A stretch of 64,000 bases of DNA, from assembly GCF_900091515.1 (NCBI RefSeq), contig NZ_LT607410.1, forward strand, positions 6,324,001-6,388,000. The letters are read 5' to 3'. Shown here piece after piece: positions 1 to 12,693 of this stretch (its first letter is position 1; each line of letters opens with the position of its first letter). The translations under genes were made by a program, and so were the position numbers. The notes under the pieces were generated by a model that saw nothing but the letters and a program-made list of their open reading frames with translations, had not been told where the DNA came from and ran no database searches. The stretch comes from Micromonospora purpureochromogenes. GTDB taxonomy: Bacteria > Actinomycetota > Actinomycetes > Mycobacteriales > Micromonosporaceae.

Positions 1-149
1 ACACGCTGCGCGGGGGGCGGGTGCTCGCCCCGCAGAACGCCGACGACCGGGCGATCGCCGCGTTCAACGACGAGGTGCTGGCCGACGTGCGCGTCGAGGC
101 GGTCATGCTTTCCATCGCCGACGGCGTCACCCTCGCCCGGGTCCACTGA
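1..149 (+). CDS. O-methyltransferase, C-terminal fragment (5' end outside window)
   Basis: An open frame enters from the left edge (codons phased from base 3) and stops at TGA 147-149. The 48 visible residues contain LRGGRVLAPQ, a FNDEVLADVRVE stretch and SIADGVTLARVH before the stop. This matches the end of the class I SAM-dependent O-methyltransferase family (catechol/caffeoyl-CoA type), where a beta hairpin after the last strand of the Rossmann fold ends in a pIGDGlTla-like motif. The SAM-binding part lies outside the window, so neither substrate nor activity can be judged. It is convergent with the MFS gene and separated from it by a hairpin repeat. Confidence 0.6.
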   Translation, partial: TLRGGRVLAPQNADDRAIAAFNDEVLADVRVEAVMLSIADGVTLARVH

Positions 150-155
150 CCCACC

Positions 156-205
156 TTGCGGCGTGTCGCGGTCTCCCGGCGGCTCGACGCCGCGACACAC
201 CGCAA
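156..205. repeat. Intergenic hairpin repeat, copy A
   Basis: The left arm at 156-171 and right arm at 190-205 pair over 16 positions with one G-T type mismatch around an 18-base loop. The left arm shares TGCGGC-NN-GTCGCGGT with hairpins at 7651 and 19061. To the right, the pattern CGCGCCAC...CGCAAACCGCG recurs twice up to about 275, as partial duplications of the right arm. It lies between two convergent genes and could work as a two-way terminator, but the resemblance to the other two copies suggests a dispersed element. Confidence 0.6.
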
Positions 206-291
206 ACCGCGCCGCGCCACTCCGCGCCACCCGCAAACCGCGCACGTCACACCGCGCCACACCGCAAACCGCGGTGGCTGCCGGCGGCGGT

Positions 292-1590
292 TCAGGCACC
301 GACCAGGGCCGGGGCGCGGTCGTCGTCCGTCGGGGCGGCGCGCAGGGCGCGGCCGAGTCGCACGGTCAGCAGCAGGGCGGCGGCGATGAAGCCCGGCAGC
401 AGCAGGAAGGCCAGGTGCGGTCCGACCCCGTCGGCCACCGCGCCGAGCGCCACCGGCGCGATCCCGAAGCCCACCCCCATCGAGTACGCGGACCAGCCGG
501 CCGCCTTGTCGGCGGCCGGCCCGGCGACGGCCAGCGCGATCGAGATCGCGAGGGGGTAGTGCAGCGCGTTGCCGAGCCCCAGCACCACCAGGCCGGTGAC
601 GGCGAGCCAGCCGACGGGCGCGAGCCAGAACAGGGCGAACCCGGCCAGCGAGACGGTCAGCGCGCCGAACAGCAGCGGGGCGGGCGGCCAGCGCAGGGCG
701 ATCCAACCGCCGGCCAGCCGGCCGAGGAACATGCCGCAGACGATCGCGGCGACCGCGGCCGACGCGGAGGCGGCGGTCATCCCGGCGTGCGAGCGGAGCA
801 CGTCGGCGGTCCAGAGCGACAGGCAGACCTCGATCGAACCGGTGACCGACATCAGCACCCAGGCGATCCAGTACGCCCGGGGCAGCCGTCCGGCCGTGCG
901 GTCGACCGCACCGGCACGGCCGCTGAAAGGTACGGGGACATCGTCGGCCCGGGCCACATCGGCGGGTGCCGCCGCCGAGGCGGTCGCCCCGACGGGGTCG
1001 GCGGCAGCCGCGGCAGCGGGAGCGGCCTGCGGCGGGCGTACCCGGGAGAGGCGGGCGGCGAGCGCGACCAGCGCGATCAGCCCGACCTCGACGGCCATCA
1101 CCGGTCGCCAGCCGAAGCCCGCGTCGACGCTGGCGCCGATGACCAGCGGGGCGAGGATGCCCATGCCGGCGCAGACGGCGTTGGCCTCGGTGAGCGCGGC
1201 GGGCGCTGCGGGGCCGTGCCGGGCGGTGAGGACGACGGCGACGCCGCTGACCACGATCATGCCGGCGGTGGCCACGACGGCGACCGCGGCGAGGGTGGCG
1301 GGCAGCGGGCGGAGCAGGCCGAACGCGGTGACGCCGGCGGCGACCCCGGCCAGCCCGGCCCAGATCGCGGCGGCCCGGCCGATCCGCCGGGCCATCGGGG
1401 CGAAGAGCGCCCCGCCGAGCAGCGCGCCGACGGCGATGGCGGTGCTGTGCAGGCCGGCGACGGCGGCGCTGGTGCCCTGCTCGTCGCGGAGCAGCGGTAC
1501 GACGGGGCCGAACCCGTAGAGGAAGAAGCCCCACAGCCCCAGCTGGGCGTAGGTCAGCCAGGTGGTCCTGTCATGGGTGAGGCGGGGCAC
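292..1590 (-). CDS. MFS transporter
   Basis: A 432-residue hydrophobic protein with about 12 predicted membrane spans, beginning WLTYAQLGLWGFFLYGFG. An Ala/Pro-rich cytoplasmic loop at about residues 180-240 splits it into two six-helix halves, the usual major facilitator layout. After the second span the sequence MARRIGRAAA matches the loop 2-3 position of the family. The GTG at 1590 is chosen because TAGCGT (1603-1598 on this strand) lies exactly seven bases upstream, the leaderless arrangement seen repeatedly in this window; there is no clear Shine-Dalgarno. Substrate unknown. It reads toward the O-methyltransferase fragment and stands alone. Confidence 0.8.
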   Translation of the reverse strand: MPRLTHDRTTWLTYAQLGLWGFFLYGFGPVVPLLRDEQGTSAAVAGLHSTAIAVGALLGGALFAPMARRIGRAAAIWAGLAGVAAGVTAFGLLRPLPATLAAVAVVATAGMIVVSGVAVVLTARHGPAAPAALTEANAVCAGMGILAPLVIGASVDAGFGWRPVMAVEVGLIALVALAARLSRVRPPQAAPAAAAAADPVGATASAAAPADVARADDVPVPFSGRAGAVDRTAGRLPRAYWIAWVLMSVTGSIEVCLSLWTADVLRSHAGMTAASASAAVAAIVCGMFLGRLAGGWIALRWPPAPLLFGALTVSLAGFALFWLAPVGWLAVTGLVVLGLGNALHYPLAISIALAVAGPAADKAAGWSAYSMGVGFGIAPVALGAVADGVGPHLAFLLLPGFIAAALLLTVRLGRALRAAPTDDDRAPALVGA

Positions 1591-1648
1591 TGGCCTTACG
1601 CTACAAGCGCCTGGCCGGTGCCCCGCCCGGGGTGAGAGGCAGCTCTCG

Positions 1649-2404
1649 TCAGCGGACGCTGCGGGCGAACTGCCGGGCGGCCCAGATGACGCCGGCGATC
1701 GCGAGGACCGCGGTGATGGTCAGCCCCTGCCAGACCTTGTCGTTGCCCAGGTCCCCGGCGAAGAGCGCGCGGGTGCCGTCGACCGCCCAGGAGAACGGGT
1801 TCCAGTCGGCGATGCCCTGCAGCCAGCCGGGGGCGAAGGTGAGCGGCAGCAGGATGCCGGAGAGCAGCAGCACCGGCTGGGCGACGGTGTTCATCAGCGG
1901 GGCGAGCGCGTCCTCGCTCTTGACCTTGAGCGCGACACCGTAGGAGACGGCCGAGGTCATCAGCGCGATCAGGGCGAGCATCAGGTACGCCAGCAGCAGG
2001 TCGCCGATGAAGACGCGCAGGTCGAACAGGAGCGCGAGCAGGGTGATGATGACCGCCTGCACGAGCAGCGAGACCACGTCGCGCAGGGAGCGGCCGAGCA
2101 GCAGGGCCAGCCGGCTGACCGGGGTGACCCGGGAGCGTTCGATGACCCCGGCGCGCAGCTCGGCGATCAGGCCGAAGCCCTGGAACAGGCCGCCGAAGAT
2201 GGCCAGCAGCACCAGCAGGCCGGGTACGAAGATCTTGTAGGCGGCGGCCTGGGTGGGCGCGTTCAGGGCCGGCTTGAGCAGCGGGGCGAAGAGCAGCAGG
2301 TACATCACCGGCTGGAAGACACCGACGAAGACCCAGACCGGGTTGCGCAGCAGCAGCTGGATCTGGCGCTGGAAGATGAGCCAGGTGTCGCGGGCGAGTT
2401 TCAT
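1649..2404 (-). CDS. ABC-2 type transporter permease (DrrB-like)
   Basis: A 251-residue membrane protein starting MKLARDTWLIFQRQIQ, with an amphipathic N-terminus and about six hydrophobic spans, including FVGVFQPVMYLLLFAPLL. It resembles daunorubicin-resistance DrrB-type permeases, with the ABC-2 signature region near WNPFSWAVDGTRALFAGD. The ATG at 2404 follows the ATPase stop by 23 bases and is preceded by AGGAG-like sequence, so the pair is co-transcribed from the padR side. It probably exports a hydrophobic compound or lipid; the substrate cannot be read from sequence. Confidence 0.85.
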   Translation of the reverse strand: MKLARDTWLIFQRQIQLLLRNPVWVFVGVFQPVMYLLLFAPLLKPALNAPTQAAAYKIFVPGLLVLLAIFGGLFQGFGLIAELRAGVIERSRVTPVSRLALLLGRSLRDVVSLLVQAVIITLLALLFDLRVFIGDLLLAYLMLALIALMTSAVSYGVALKVKSEDALAPLMNTVAQPVLLLSGILLPLTFAPGWLQGIADWNPFSWAVDGTRALFAGDLGNDKVWQGLTITAVLAIAGVIWAARQFARSVR

Positions 2405-2427
2405 GACGATTCTCCTGTGGTGGATGC

Positions 2428-3387
<960 letters not shown>

Positions 3388-3498
3388 GTCTGCTCCTGGT
3401 CGTCCGGGCCGGACGTGCCGGCCGCCTGTCCCCCGGGGCCGCCGGACGGCACGCTCCCCCGTGGTGCGCGAGAAGGCTAACGCGATATAGCTCTTGTG

Positions 3499-3517
3499 GT
3501 CAACGTTGATTATTACG
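3499..3517 (+). promoter_or_regulatory. Candidate PadR operator, site 1 (upstream of drrA-like gene)
   Basis: The 19 bases follow GTCAANNTTGNTTATTACG and contain the palindrome TCAACGTTGA. The same motif occurs in the opposite orientation at 4145-4163, immediately upstream of the padR start; 16 of the 19 positions are identical between the two. Site 1 overlaps the padR stop codon and the putative -35 TTGACC of the ATPase promoter, where a bound repressor could block it. That PadR is the protein that binds is an inference from the pairing of sites and genes. Confidence 0.55.
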
Positions 3518-4136
3518 TGTTCATGTCGCGAGGCGCGGCGCCGTCGGTCCACCCCGACCAGCCCTCCGCCCCGGCGAGTCCAGCAGGCAGGTACGACATC
3601 CCGGACTCGATCCGCTCGGCGATCCGGTCGCACCAGGCCACCTCCGCCTCGGCGCGGGCCGCCCACAACTCGAACATCCAGGCCACATGCACCGGCTTGG
3701 TGTTGCGCATCCAGTCGGAGTCCAACGAGGCACGCATCGACTCGACACCGGCGCGCAGCAGGTTCGCCCGGTTCCGCAGCGCGGCGGCGGCCTCCTCGCG
3801 CGGCATCGCGGGCAGGAACGAGAACGCCGCGACGAACGGGTCCGCCGTCTCGTGCACCTGCCACCACAGCCCGCGCAGCAGCGTCTCGAACTCGTCCTCC
3901 CCCTTCGGCGTCACCTCGTAGGTGGTGCGGACCGGACGGGCGCCGACCTGCTCGGTCGCCACCTCGCGCAGCAGCCCCTCCTCGGTCAGCTTGCGCAGGG
4001 CGTGGTAGATCGATCCGGGTTGCACGTTGGCCCACCGGTCGGCGTTCCAGCTCAGCAGCTCGCGGCGCACGTCGTAGCCGTGTACCGGTTGCATCCACCG
4101 GACCAGGCCGAGAATCATCATCCGAGTCGCAGACAC
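3513..4136 (-). CDS. PadR family transcriptional regulator
   Basis: A 207-residue protein with an N-terminal winged helix: MMILGLVRWMQPVHGYDVRR leads into GSIYHALRKLTEEGLLRE and the wing RTTYEVTPKGEDEF. The C-terminal half, to about residue 195, is the helical dimerisation region of the longer PadR subfamily. GTG 4136 is preferred because it gives the family-typical SATRMMILG start; ATG 4121 and 4118 are alternatives. It precedes a DrrAB-type exporter on the same strand, the classic arrangement in which PadR represses its own operon until a toxic ligand binds. Matching 19-bp motifs lie upstream of this gene and of the ATPase gene. Confidence 0.85.
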   Translation of the reverse strand: MSATRMMILGLVRWMQPVHGYDVRRELLSWNADRWANVQPGSIYHALRKLTEEGLLREVATEQVGARPVRTTYEVTPKGEDEFETLLRGLWWQVHETADPFVAAFSFLPAMPREEAAAALRNRANLLRAGVESMRASLDSDWMRNTKPVHVAWMFELWAARAEAEVAWCDRIAERIESGMSYLPAGLAGAEGWSGWTDGAAPRDMNT

Positions 4137-4144
4137 CGGACAAG

Positions 4145-4163
4145 CGTAATAAACAAGTTTGAC
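4145..4163 (-). promoter_or_regulatory. Candidate PadR operator, site 2 (padR promoter)
   Basis: Read on the minus strand this is the second copy of GTCAANNTTGNTTATTACG. It ends nine bases before the padR GTG and covers the place where a -10 element should be (TACGCT is six bases before the start), fitting autorepression. It is also within the divergent spacer to the carboxylase gene, so that gene could be affected. Confidence 0.55.
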
Positions 4164-4211
4164 TAGGGCGCGGCCGGAACAGTGCGCCATCCCACACTGA
4201 GCGATCGTTAG

Positions 4212-7619
<3,408 letters not shown>

Positions 7620-7650
7620 CCACCCCGCCCGACGCGGGCGGTTGACCTCG

Positions 7651-7701
7651 TTCGCGGCGGGTCGCGGTGTCCGGGTGGCGGGACACCGCGACTCGCCGCA
7701 A
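7651..7701. repeat. Intergenic hairpin repeat, copy B
   Basis: Arms 7654-7672 and 7681-7699 pair over 19 positions with one mismatch around an 8-base loop; the inner 12 base pairs (GTCGCGGTGTCC) are perfect. It lies between the convergent guaB1 and tetR genes and shares its left arm with copies A (156) and C (19061). It may end transcription from both sides. Confidence 0.65.
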
Positions 7702-7733
7702 CCGGCGTGGATCATCCCGGGCGGCGGCCGCGG

Positions 7734-8279
7734 TCACTCGAAGAGGCGGCGGATCACCGCGCGGGCGGTCCCCTCCGGGTCCCGGCCGGCCTCGGGCGGC
7801 AGGGCGCCGGCCAGCCAGAGGGTGGCGAACCCGTGCACGATCGACCAGGCGGCCAGGGCGTCCCGGTCGGGGGCGGCGGCGGGCAGGGCGGCCAGTCCGC
7901 CGCGCAGCACGGCGCGGGCCCGGTCCCGGGCGGCCCGCACCTCGGCGTCGTCGCCCCGGTAGAGGTCCGGCTGGAACATCACCTCGAAGTGCGCCCGGTG
8001 CTCGACGGCGAACCGGACGTACGCCACCCCGACCTCCAGCAGGTCGTCGCCGGCCCCGCCCAGCTCGTCGGCGAGGCGGTCGTACCCCTCGACGGCGAGC
8101 ACGGTCAGCAACCCGGCCTTGTCACCGAAGTGGTGGGCCGGGGCGGCGTGCGACACGCCGGCGCGGCGGGCCAGGTCCCGCAGGCTCAGCGCGGCCGGCC
8201 CGGACTCCTCGATGGCCTGGACCGCCGCGTCGAGCAGGGCCCGGCGCAGGTCGCCGTGGTGGTAACCGCGCGTCGTCAT
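7734..8279 (-). CDS. TetR/AcrR family transcriptional regulator (WHG domain type)
   Basis: A 181-residue protein. The N-terminal TetR helix-turn-helix is clear: ALLDAAVQAIEESGPAALSLRDLARRAGVSHAAPAHHFGDKAGLL. The C-terminal part with FATLWLAGALP resembles the WHG ligand-binding domain. ATG 8279 is preceded by TATGCT exactly seven bases upstream, implying a leaderless transcript. It is divergent from the marR-ABC exporter unit, 85 bases apart, and may help control it. Confidence 0.85.
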   Translation of the reverse strand: MTTRGYHHGDLRRALLDAAVQAIEESGPAALSLRDLARRAGVSHAAPAHHFGDKAGLLTVLAVEGYDRLADELGGAGDDLLEVGVAYVRFAVEHRAHFEVMFQPDLYRGDDAEVRAARDRARAVLRGGLAALPAAAPDRDALAAWSIVHGFATLWLAGALPPEAGRDPEGTARAVIRRLFE

Positions 8280-8286
8280 GCCGGGC

Positions 8287-8357
8287 AGCATAACTTGCCA
8301 ACGACAAGATGCAATGTCGGATATTAGTTTGGCCCCTGACGATCCGGGGGCTAACCT
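8287..8357. promoter_or_regulatory. Divergent leaderless promoters of tetR and marR
   Basis: On the plus strand TTGGCC (8329-8334), a 17-base spacer and TAACCT (8352-8357) are followed after seven bases by the marR GTG. On the minus strand TTGCAT, a 16-base spacer and TATGCT (8292-8287) are followed after seven bases by the tetR ATG. The imperfect palindrome CTTGCCAACGACAAG (8294-8308) in between is a possible operator. The stretch is visibly less GC-rich than the flanking genes. Confidence 0.55.
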
Positions 8358-8364
8358 CAGCGCC

Positions 8365-8892
8365 GTGCACATGGAACCCCTGGCCCGCTTCCCGGACCTG
8401 CTGCGTAACGCGCCGATGGGGCGGCTGGTCTCGGTCGCCGGCCACCTGGTCGACCAGCACTGGGGTCGCTACCTGTCCGAGCACCACGGCCTCACGACCG
8501 CCGGGATGCGGGTGCTGTTCATCCTGTCCCGCACCGGCGAGACCACCCACCGGGACGTCGCCGAACGCTCCTTCGTCCGGCCCGCCACCCTCACCGGGAT
8601 CGTCGACACCCTGGAGCGCGACGGCTTCGTCGAGCGCCACCGGGCGGGCACCGACCGCCGTACGGTGCAGCTCGCCCTGACCGACAAGGGACGCGAGCAC
8701 GTGCGGGCCCTCTTCGACCTGATCCACAGCGACACCCCGCTGACCTCCGTCGACGCCGACCCGGCGAAGAAGGCGGTGATCCGCGAGTTCCTGACCGAGT
8801 TGATTGTGACCATGTCCGACGGGGAGGACACCAGGTTGAACCCGGCAGACCAGGAATCCGACGAGGCGAGACCCGGAGGCCGCCCGTGCTGA
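8365..8892 (+). CDS. MarR family transcriptional regulator
   Basis: A 175-residue winged-helix protein. The recognition region [20 protein letters not shown] and the wing [24 protein letters not shown] are typical of MarR. GTG 8365 is chosen because it lies seven bases after a good -10 (leaderless); the ATG two codons later is an alternative. The stop overlaps the start of the first ABC exporter gene by seven bases, so the regulator and both exporter halves form one operon, the usual setting of a drug- or metabolite-responsive MarR repressor. Confidence 0.88.
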   Translation: MHMEPLARFPDLLRNAPMGRLVSVAGHLVDQHWGRYLSEHHGLTTAGMRVLFILSRTGETTHRDVAERSFVRPATLTGIVDTLERDGFVERHRAGTDRRTVQLALTDKGREHVRALFDLIHSDTPLTSVDADPAKKAVIREFLTELIVTMSDGEDTRLNPADQESDEARPGGRPC

Positions 8893-10619
8893 TCCGCCTA
8901 CTGCGCGATCACCTGCGCCCGTACCGCCGGCCGCTGGCCGGGGTGGTGCTGCTCCAGTTCGTCGGCACGATGGCCTCGCTCTACCTGCCGAGCCTCAACG
9001 CCGACATCATCGACCGGGGTGTCGCCCTCGGCGACACCGCCCAGATCATGCGTACGGGCGGCTGGATGCTGGTGGTCAGCCTGCTCCAGATCGTCTGCTC
9101 GATCGCCGCGGTGTACCTGGGCGCGCGGACCGCGATGGGGTTCGGGCGGGACGTACGCGCGGCCATCTTCGGGCACGTCAACCGCTTCTCGGCCCGCGAG
9201 GTCGCCCGGTTCGGCGCGCCGTCGCTGATCACCCGCAACACCAACGACGTCCAGCAGGTGCAGATGCTCGTGCTGATGAGCTGCACCATGCTGGTCGCCG
9301 CGCCGATCATGTGCGTCGGCGGGGTGGTGATGGCGCTGCGGGAGGACCTCGCGCTCTCCCGGCTGATGCTGGTCTGCGTGCCGGTGCTGGCGATCGCGCT
9401 GGGGCTGGTCGTGCGGCGGATGGTGCCGGGATTCCGTCAGATGCAGACCCGGATCGACACGGTCAACCGGGTGCTGCGCGAGCAGATCACCGGCATCCGG
9501 GTGATCCGGGCGTTCGTCCGCGAGCCGTACGAGACGGACCGGTTCGGCGTCGCCAACGCCGACCTCACCGCGACGGCGCTGCGGGTCGGCCGACTGATGG
9601 CCCTGATCTTCCCGGTGATCATGCTGGTGCTCAACGTCTCCAGCGTCGCGGTGCTCTGGTTCGGCGCGCAGCGGGTCGACGCCGGCCAGATGCAGATCGG
9701 CGCGCTGACCGCGTTCCTGCAGTACCTGATGCAGATCCTGATGGCCGTCATGATGGCCACCTTCATGCTGATGATGGTGCCCCGCGCGGCGGTGTGCGCC
9801 GAGCGGATCGTCGAGGTGCTGGACACCGAGTCGTCGGTGGTGCCGCCGGCCGATCCGCTGATCGCGATGACCAGGCGCGCGGAGCTGGAGCTTCGCCGGG
9901 TCGCCTTCCAGTACCCCGGGGCGAGTGCTCCGGTGCTGCACGACATCTCGTTCCGGGCCGAGCCGGGCCGGACCACCGCCATCATCGGGTCCACCGGCGC
10001 CGGCAAGACCACCCTGCTCACCCTGATCCCCCGGCTGGTCGACCCGACCGCCGGCGCGGTGCTGGTCGACGGGGTGGACGTGCGGCTGCTGGAACCGAAC
10101 GAGGTGTGGCGCCGGATCGGGCTGGTGCCGCAGCGGCCGTACCTCTTCAGCGGAACGGTCGCCAGCAACCTCCGGTACGGCAACCCGGACGCCACCGACG
10201 AGGAGCTGTGGCGGGCGCTGGAGATCGCCCAGGCGCGGGACTTCGTGACCGAGATGCCGGGCGGGCTGGACGCCCCGATCGCCCAGGGCGGCACGAACGT
10301 CTCCGGCGGTCAGCGGCAGCGGCTGGCGATCGCCCGGGCGCTGGTCCGCCAGCCGGAGATCTACCTCTTCGACGACTCGTTCTCGGCGCTCGACCTCGGC
10401 ACCGACGCCCGGCTGCGGGCGGCGCTGCGGCCGGTCACCGCGGACGCGGCCGTGGTGATCGTGGCCCAGCGGGTCTCCACGATCATCGACGCCGACCAGA
10501 TCATCGTGCTCGAGGACGGCGGCGTCGTCGGCCGGGGACGACACGAGGAACTGCTGGAGAGCTGCCCGACGTACGCCGAGATCGTCGCGTCCCAACAGAC
10601 GGCGGAGGTGCCGGCGTGA
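8886..10619 (+). CDS. ABC exporter half-transporter, degenerate-site subunit
   Basis: A 577-residue type IV ABC exporter half with six membrane spans (residues 1-320) and a nucleotide-binding domain. Walker [10 protein letters not shown] is near residue 367 and the signature NVSGGQRQR near 473. Walker B reads [11 protein letters not shown], so the usual catalytic Glu is replaced by Asp. Together with the non-canonical signature of the next subunit this predicts one degenerate and one working ATP site, as in heterodimeric exporters such as TM287/288. GTG 8886 overlaps marR. The export substrate is unknown; drugs and lipids are common for this family. Confidence 0.88.
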   Translation: MLIRLLRDHLRPYRRPLAGVVLLQFVGTMASLYLPSLNADIIDRGVALGDTAQIMRTGGWMLVVSLLQIVCSIAAVYLGARTAMGFGRDVRAAIFGHVNRFSAREVARFGAPSLITRNTNDVQQVQMLVLMSCTMLVAAPIMCVGGVVMALREDLALSRLMLVCVPVLAIALGLVVRRMVPGFRQMQTRIDTVNRVLREQITGIRVIRAFVREPYETDRFGVANADLTATALRVGRLMALIFPVIMLVLNVSSVAVLWFGAQRVDAGQMQIGALTAFLQYLMQILMAVMMATFMLMMVPRAAVCAERIVEVLDTESSVVPPADPLIAMTRRAELELRRVAFQYPGASAPVLHDISFRAEPGRTTAIIGSTGAGKTTLLTLIPRLVDPTAGAVLVDGVDVRLLEPNEVWRRIGLVPQRPYLFSGTVASNLRYGNPDATDEELWRALEIAQARDFVTEMPGGLDAPIAQGGTNVSGGQRQRLAIARALVRQPEIYLFDDSFSALDLGTDARLRAALRPVTADAAVVIVAQRVSTIIDADQIIVLEDGGVVGRGRHEELLESCPTYAEIVASQQTAEVPA

Positions 10620-12688
10620 GCAAGCCAGACGAGCGGACCACGCAGGCCGGTGACGGCCGGGCGCCCGTACCCGGGCAGAAGGTCCCGGAGGCGCGGACGC
10701 CGAAGCGGCTGCCCCCCGGCGGCCAGCGCGGCGGTCCGCCGTGGATGGGCGCCGCGATGCCGGCCGAGAAGTCGATGAACTTCGGTCCGTCGGCCCGGCG
10801 GCTGCTCGGCCGGCTGCGGCCGCACCGGCTCCAGCTGGCCGCGGTGATCACGCTCGCCGTGGCGAGCATCGGGCTCAGCGTCATCGGGCCGAAGCTCCTC
10901 GGCCACGCCACCGACCTGATCTTCAGCGGGGTGCTCGGTCGGCAGTTGCCCGCCGGGACGACCACGGAGCAGGCCGCGGCAGCGGCCCGGGCCGCCGGCA
11001 ACGACAACTACGCCGACATGCTCGCCCGGATGGACGTGGTGCCGGGCGCCGGGATCGACTTCACCGCCCTCGGCCGGGTGCTCGTCCTGGCCCTGGCGCT
11101 CTACCTGGCGGCCAGTGTGCTGATCTGGTGGCAGGGCTGGCTGCTCAACGGGGTGGTGCAGCGAACCGTGCTGCGGCTGCGTGCCGAGGTGGAGGAGAAG
11201 CTCCACCGGCTGCCCCTGCCCTACTTCGATCGGCAGCCCCGGGGCGAACTGCTCAGCCGGGTCACCAACGACATCGACAACATCTCGCAGACCCTGTCGC
11301 AGACGCTCAGCCAGCTGCTCACCTCGCTGCTGACCGTGATCGGCGTGCTGGCGATGATGGTCTGGATCTCGCCGCTGCTGGCGCTGGTCGCCCTGGTCGC
11401 GGTGCCGCTGTCGGTGATCGTCACCCAGCGGATCGCCAAACGGTCGCAAGGCAGGTTCATCGCCCAGTGGCGGCACACCGGTGAGCTGAACGGCCAGATC
11501 GAGGAGGCGTACACCGGTCACGAGCTGGTCAAGGTCTTCGGTCGGCAGCGCGAGGTGGAAGCCGCCTTCCACGCGAAGAACGAGGAGCTGTTCCGAGCCA
11601 GCTTCGGGGCTCAGTTCATCTCCGGGATCATCATGCCGGCGATGATGTTCGTCGGGAACCTCAGCTACGTCGCGATCGCCGTGGTCGGCGGGCTGCGGGT
11701 GGCCACCGGGACGATGAGCCTCGGCGACGTGCAGGCGTTCATCCAGTACTCCCGGCAGTTCACCCAGCCGCTCACCCAGATCGCCTCGATGGCGAACCTG
11801 CTCCAGTCCGGGGTGGCCTCCGCCGAGCGGGTCTTCGCGGTGCTCGACGCCGAGGAGCAGAGCCAGGACAGGGTTGCACCGCCCCGGGTCACCGGCCGGG
11901 TCGAGTTCGCACACGTCTCCTTCCGGTACGAGCCGGAGAAGCCGCTGATCGACGACCTGTCGCTGGTCGCCGAGCCGGGTCACACCGTGGCTATCGTCGG
12001 CCCGACCGGCGCCGGCAAGACCACCCTGGTCAATCTGATCATGCGCTTCTACGAGCTGGACGCGGGCTGGATCACCCTCGACGGGCTGGACATCACCAGC
12101 ATGCCCCGGGACGAGCTGCGCAGCCGGATCGGCATGGTGCTCCAGGACACCTGGCTGTTCGGGGGCACCATCCGGGACAACATCGCCTACGGCCGCCCGG
12201 ACGCCACCGAGGAGGAGATCCTGGCCGCCGCCCGGGCCACCTTCGTGGACCGCTTCGTGCGCAGCCTCCCGGACGGGTACGACACCGTCATCGACGAGGA
12301 GGGCAGCAACGTCAGCGCCGGCGAGAAGCAGCTCATCACGATCGCCCGGGCGTTCCTGGCCGAGCCGTCGCTGCTGATCCTGGACGAGGCCACCAGCTCG
12401 GTGGACACCCGCACGGAGGTGCTGCTCCAGCGGGCGATGGCGGCGCTGCGCTCGGACCGGACCAGCTTCGTCATCGCGCACCGGCTCTCCACCATCCGCG
12501 ACGCCGACCTGATCCTGATGATGGAGCAGGGCCGGATCGTCGAGCAGGGCACCCACGAGCAGCTGCTCGCCGCGAAGGGGGCGTACCACCGGCTCTACCG
12601 GTCGCAGTTCGTCGGCGCGCTGGTGGACGACGAGGACGACGGGGCGGCCCCCCGGACCCCGTCGGTCCAGGGGGCGCTCTCCTCATGA
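10616..12688 (+). CDS. ABC exporter half-transporter, catalytic-site subunit
   Basis: A 690-residue partner of the preceding gene, overlapping its stop by four bases (GTGA). A Pro/Arg-rich N-terminal tail of about 55 residues precedes six membrane spans, with an insertion between spans 1 and 2 (residues about 105-145). Walker [10 protein letters not shown] is near residue 464 and Walker B is the canonical [11 protein letters not shown] with its Glu, but the signature reads NVSAGEKQL instead of LSGGQ. This is the complementary half of a heterodimer: its own Walker motifs pair with the good SGGQ of the partner. It ends six bases before the convergent thrS-like gene. Confidence 0.88.
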   Translation: MSKPDERTTQAGDGRAPVPGQKVPEARTPKRLPPGGQRGGPPWMGAAMPAEKSMNFGPSARRLLGRLRPHRLQLAAVITLAVASIGLSVIGPKLLGHATDLIFSGVLGRQLPAGTTTEQAAAAARAAGNDNYADMLARMDVVPGAGIDFTALGRVLVLALALYLAASVLIWWQGWLLNGVVQRTVLRLRAEVEEKLHRLPLPYFDRQPRGELLSRVTNDIDNISQTLSQTLSQLLTSLLTVIGVLAMMVWISPLLALVALVAVPLSVIVTQRIAKRSQGRFIAQWRHTGELNGQIEEAYTGHELVKVFGRQREVEAAFHAKNEELFRASFGAQFISGIIMPAMMFVGNLSYVAIAVVGGLRVATGTMSLGDVQAFIQYSRQFTQPLTQIASMANLLQSGVASAERVFAVLDAEEQSQDRVAPPRVTGRVEFAHVSFRYEPEKPLIDDLSLVAEPGHTVAIVGPTGAGKTTLVNLIMRFYELDAGWITLDGLDITSMPRDELRSRIGMVLQDTWLFGGTIRDNIAYGRPDATEEEILAAARATFVDRFVRSLPDGYDTVIDEEGSNVSAGEKQLITIARAFLAEPSLLILDEATSSVDTRTEVLLQRAMAALRSDRTSFVIAHRLSTIRDADLILMMEQGRIVEQGTHEQLLAAKGAYHRLYRSQFVGALVDDEDDGAAPRTPSVQGALSS

Positions 12689-12693
12689 CCGGC

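Noticed and set aside
163..1635. Long plus-strand open frame across the MFS gene
   Set aside because: It lies antisense to a clear transporter; the translation is Arg/Gly/Gln-rich low-complexity sequence typical of the reverse frame of GC-rich genes. The same reasoning removes the long frames opposite the carboxylase, GuaB1, CydD/CydC, the mutase and the IS110-like gene.
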